Of a stretch of DNA of 6,192 nucleotides, positions 6,192 to 6,192 are shown piece after piece. Location of the stretch: assembly GCA_964633225.1 (NCBI GenBank), contig CAZWFQ010000138.1, forward strand, positions 1 through 6,192, given 5' to 3'. Each line of letters opens with the position of its first letter. The stretch's first letter is position 1. The translations under genes and the position numbers were made by a program. Below the pieces are notes generated by a model that was not told the origin of the DNA, made no database searches, and saw only the letters and a list, made by a program, of their open reading frames with translations. This stretch comes from JAKQIM01 sp964633225 (GTDB taxonomy: Bacteria; Chloroflexota; Anaerolineae; Anaerolineales; UBA4823).

Positions 6192-6192
6192 G

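Noticed and set aside
1..6192. tRNA, rRNA, CRISPR, insertion sequence, riboswitch or attachment site
   Set aside because: Coding sequence fills nearly the whole window; no cloverleaf, repeat array, transposase or terminal inverted repeat was seen, and the only strong palindrome is the terminator.

Overview
This window reads as ordinary chromosomal DNA from a moderately GC-rich bacterium. It is densely coding, with five protein genes, almost no intergenic space, and no RNA genes, mobile elements, CRISPR arrays or phage genes that I can see. A lineage in or near the Chloroflexota (Anaerolineae-like) fits best. The reasons are the transaldolase/glucose-6-phosphate isomerase fusion, the MiaA variant (a VGGTGQY motif followed by an EGWDLP stretch) and the acyl-CoA ligase hinge variant (KPGGYQVWPREVE). 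This is recall of family resemblance, not a database result. The fusion also occurs in other phyla, so the assignment is tentative.

Layout. Positions 1-1892 on the plus strand hold the 3' part of a bifunctional transaldolase/glucose-6-phosphate isomerase gene that enters from the left edge; most of the transaldolase half lies outside. A 19-bp perfect inverted repeat (1907-1950) then forms a symmetric terminator between two convergent genes. From 6145 down to 1926 the minus strand carries four overlapping genes, in transcription order: a GT4-family glycosyltransferase (6145-4949), yraN (4952-4584), miaA (4597-3599) and an AMP-forming long-chain acyl-CoA ligase (3620-1926). Successive overlaps are 4, 14 and 22 bp, so this is very probably one operon with translational coupling. 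A plausible sigma-70/sigma-A-type promoter (TTGACG, 17-bp spacer, TAGGAT) lies at 6191-6163, just before the glycosyltransferase start.

How the genes work together. The plus-strand enzyme joins the non-oxidative pentose phosphate pathway to glycolysis at fructose-6-phosphate. The minus-strand operon mixes surface or lipid glycosylation, a YraN nuclease-fold protein of unclear role, tRNA A37 prenylation and fatty-acid activation. The glycosyltransferase and acyl-CoA ligase could both touch membrane lipids, but the shared operon is the only support for that.

No previously undescribed system is evident. The most interesting signals are the altered order of the isomerase catalytic motifs, and the terminator hairpin whose arm encodes the last residues of the ligase and whose loop holds its stop codon. 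Two start sites were revised: the glycosyltransferase starts at ATG 6145 rather than TTG 6163, and yraN at ATG 4952 rather than GTG 4958.
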